Shown piece after piece: positions 5,701-6,008 of a stretch of DNA of 6,008 nucleotides. The notes below the pieces were generated by a model. That model ran no database searches. It was not told the DNA's origin and saw only the letters and a list, made by a program, of their open reading frames with translations. Position 1 is the stretch's first letter, and each line of letters begins with the position of its first letter. The stretch comes from CAZTJA01 sp964613745. Its GTDB lineage: Bacteria > Desulfobacterota > Desulfomonilia > Desulfomonilales > Desulfomonilaceae. A program made the position numbers and the translations under genes. The stretch covers positions 1 through 6,008 of the forward strand of contig CAZTJA010000149.1 of NCBI GenBank assembly GCA_964613745.1, given 5' to 3'.

Positions 5701-6008
5701 ATGAAAATTAAAGCGTTGATGAGATATCTACCGGTGCTTTCTATCGTGTTGGTTTCCGGCACTCTTTTGGTAATTGTTATTGTGCTGACATTGCGGAATA
5801 TCAATTCTCAAAATGAACGCATGGAGGAATTCACAAGTAGACAGGGGGTTTCTGTCATTCGGACCCTGGAAGCAGGAACCCGAACAGGTTTCATGGAGGG
5901 GGATTGGGGTATCGAACATTTGCAGATGCTGATTGAACAGGCTGCCAAAGATCCGGATGTCGAGTTCGTGGGACTCATCAACGGCGAGGGAATGATTGTT
6001 GCCCATAG
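5701..6008 (+). CDS. ZraS-like sensor histidine kinase, N-terminal part only
   Basis: The frame is open from ATG 5701 to the window edge, giving 102 residues. Seen here: a basic N-terminus, a transmembrane segment (about 10-32), then the start of a periplasmic sensor domain with SVIRTLEAGTRTGF (51-64) and a later VEFVGLINGEGMIVAH (87-102). These resemble E. coli ZraS, which has VLIRALESGSRVGM and a similar helix and strand ending in a GxIIxHS-type turn (from memory). ZraS-type kinases sense envelope stress or zinc and phosphorylate an NtrC-type, sigma-54-dependent regulator. The catalytic kinase core is outside the window, so activity cannot be confirmed. The ATG is the first in frame after a stop at 5650, with GGA 5 nt upstream. 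The gene is divergent from the TPR gene. A chemoreceptor or diguanylate cyclase with a similar sensor is a less likely alternative. Confidence 0.78.
   Translation, partial: MKIKALMRYLPVLSIVLVSGTLLVIVIVLTLRNINSQNERMEEFTSRQGVSVIRTLEAGTRTGFMEGDWGIEHLQMLIEQAAKDPDVEFVGLINGEGMIVAH

Noticed and set aside
5562..6006. Two overlapping minus-strand open frames (5562-5804 and 5728-6006)
   Set aside because: They lie opposite the plus-strand kinase frame, which has a start, a ribosome binding site, a membrane segment and a recognisable sensor motif. The antisense products look like shadow translations.

Overview
The window looks like a stretch of chromosome from a Gram-negative bacterium with moderate GC content. 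The style of the mltG, ruvX and ZraS-like genes would suit a deltaproteobacterium (Desulfobacterota), but this is an impression from protein character and gene order, not a proven placement. No tRNA, rRNA, CRISPR array, insertion sequence or phage gene is visible.

Layout, left to right. (1) Bases 1-678, plus strand: the 3' part of a PAP2-type membrane phosphatase, with an extra soluble C-terminal tail. (2) Bases 711-1482, minus strand: two tandem, diverged copies of a small helical protein of unknown function. An upstream promoter overlaps a 16-bp perfect palindrome, and two stacked hairpins separate the copies. (3) Bases 1702-3122, plus strand: a likely two-gene operon with a good sigma-70 promoter. 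It encodes a small secreted two-cysteine protein and, 8 nt later, an eight-segment membrane protein of the flippase-like (UPF0104/AglD/LPG-synthase membrane domain) family. (4) Bases 3163-4643, minus strand: a ruvX-mltG operon with its own promoter, a TTG start for ruvX and a TAATG stop/start overlap. (5) Bases 4744-5400, minus strand: a TPR-containing protein of unknown function. (6) Bases 5401-5700: a 300-bp divergent intergenic region with a cluster of short dyads and no convincing gene. (7) Bases 5701 to the right edge, plus strand: the N-terminus of a ZraS-like sensor histidine kinase, cut by the window end.

Most of the recognisable genes act at the cell envelope: a lipid-phosphate phosphatase, a lipid flippase-like protein, a lytic transglycosylase that sets glycan-strand length, a secreted helical protein and a periplasm-sensing kinase. 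RuvX is the cytosolic exception. There is no proof that these units work together, since they sit in several separately oriented transcription units. The least explained parts are the tandem unknown pair with its regulatory structures and the secreted protein paired with the flippase.
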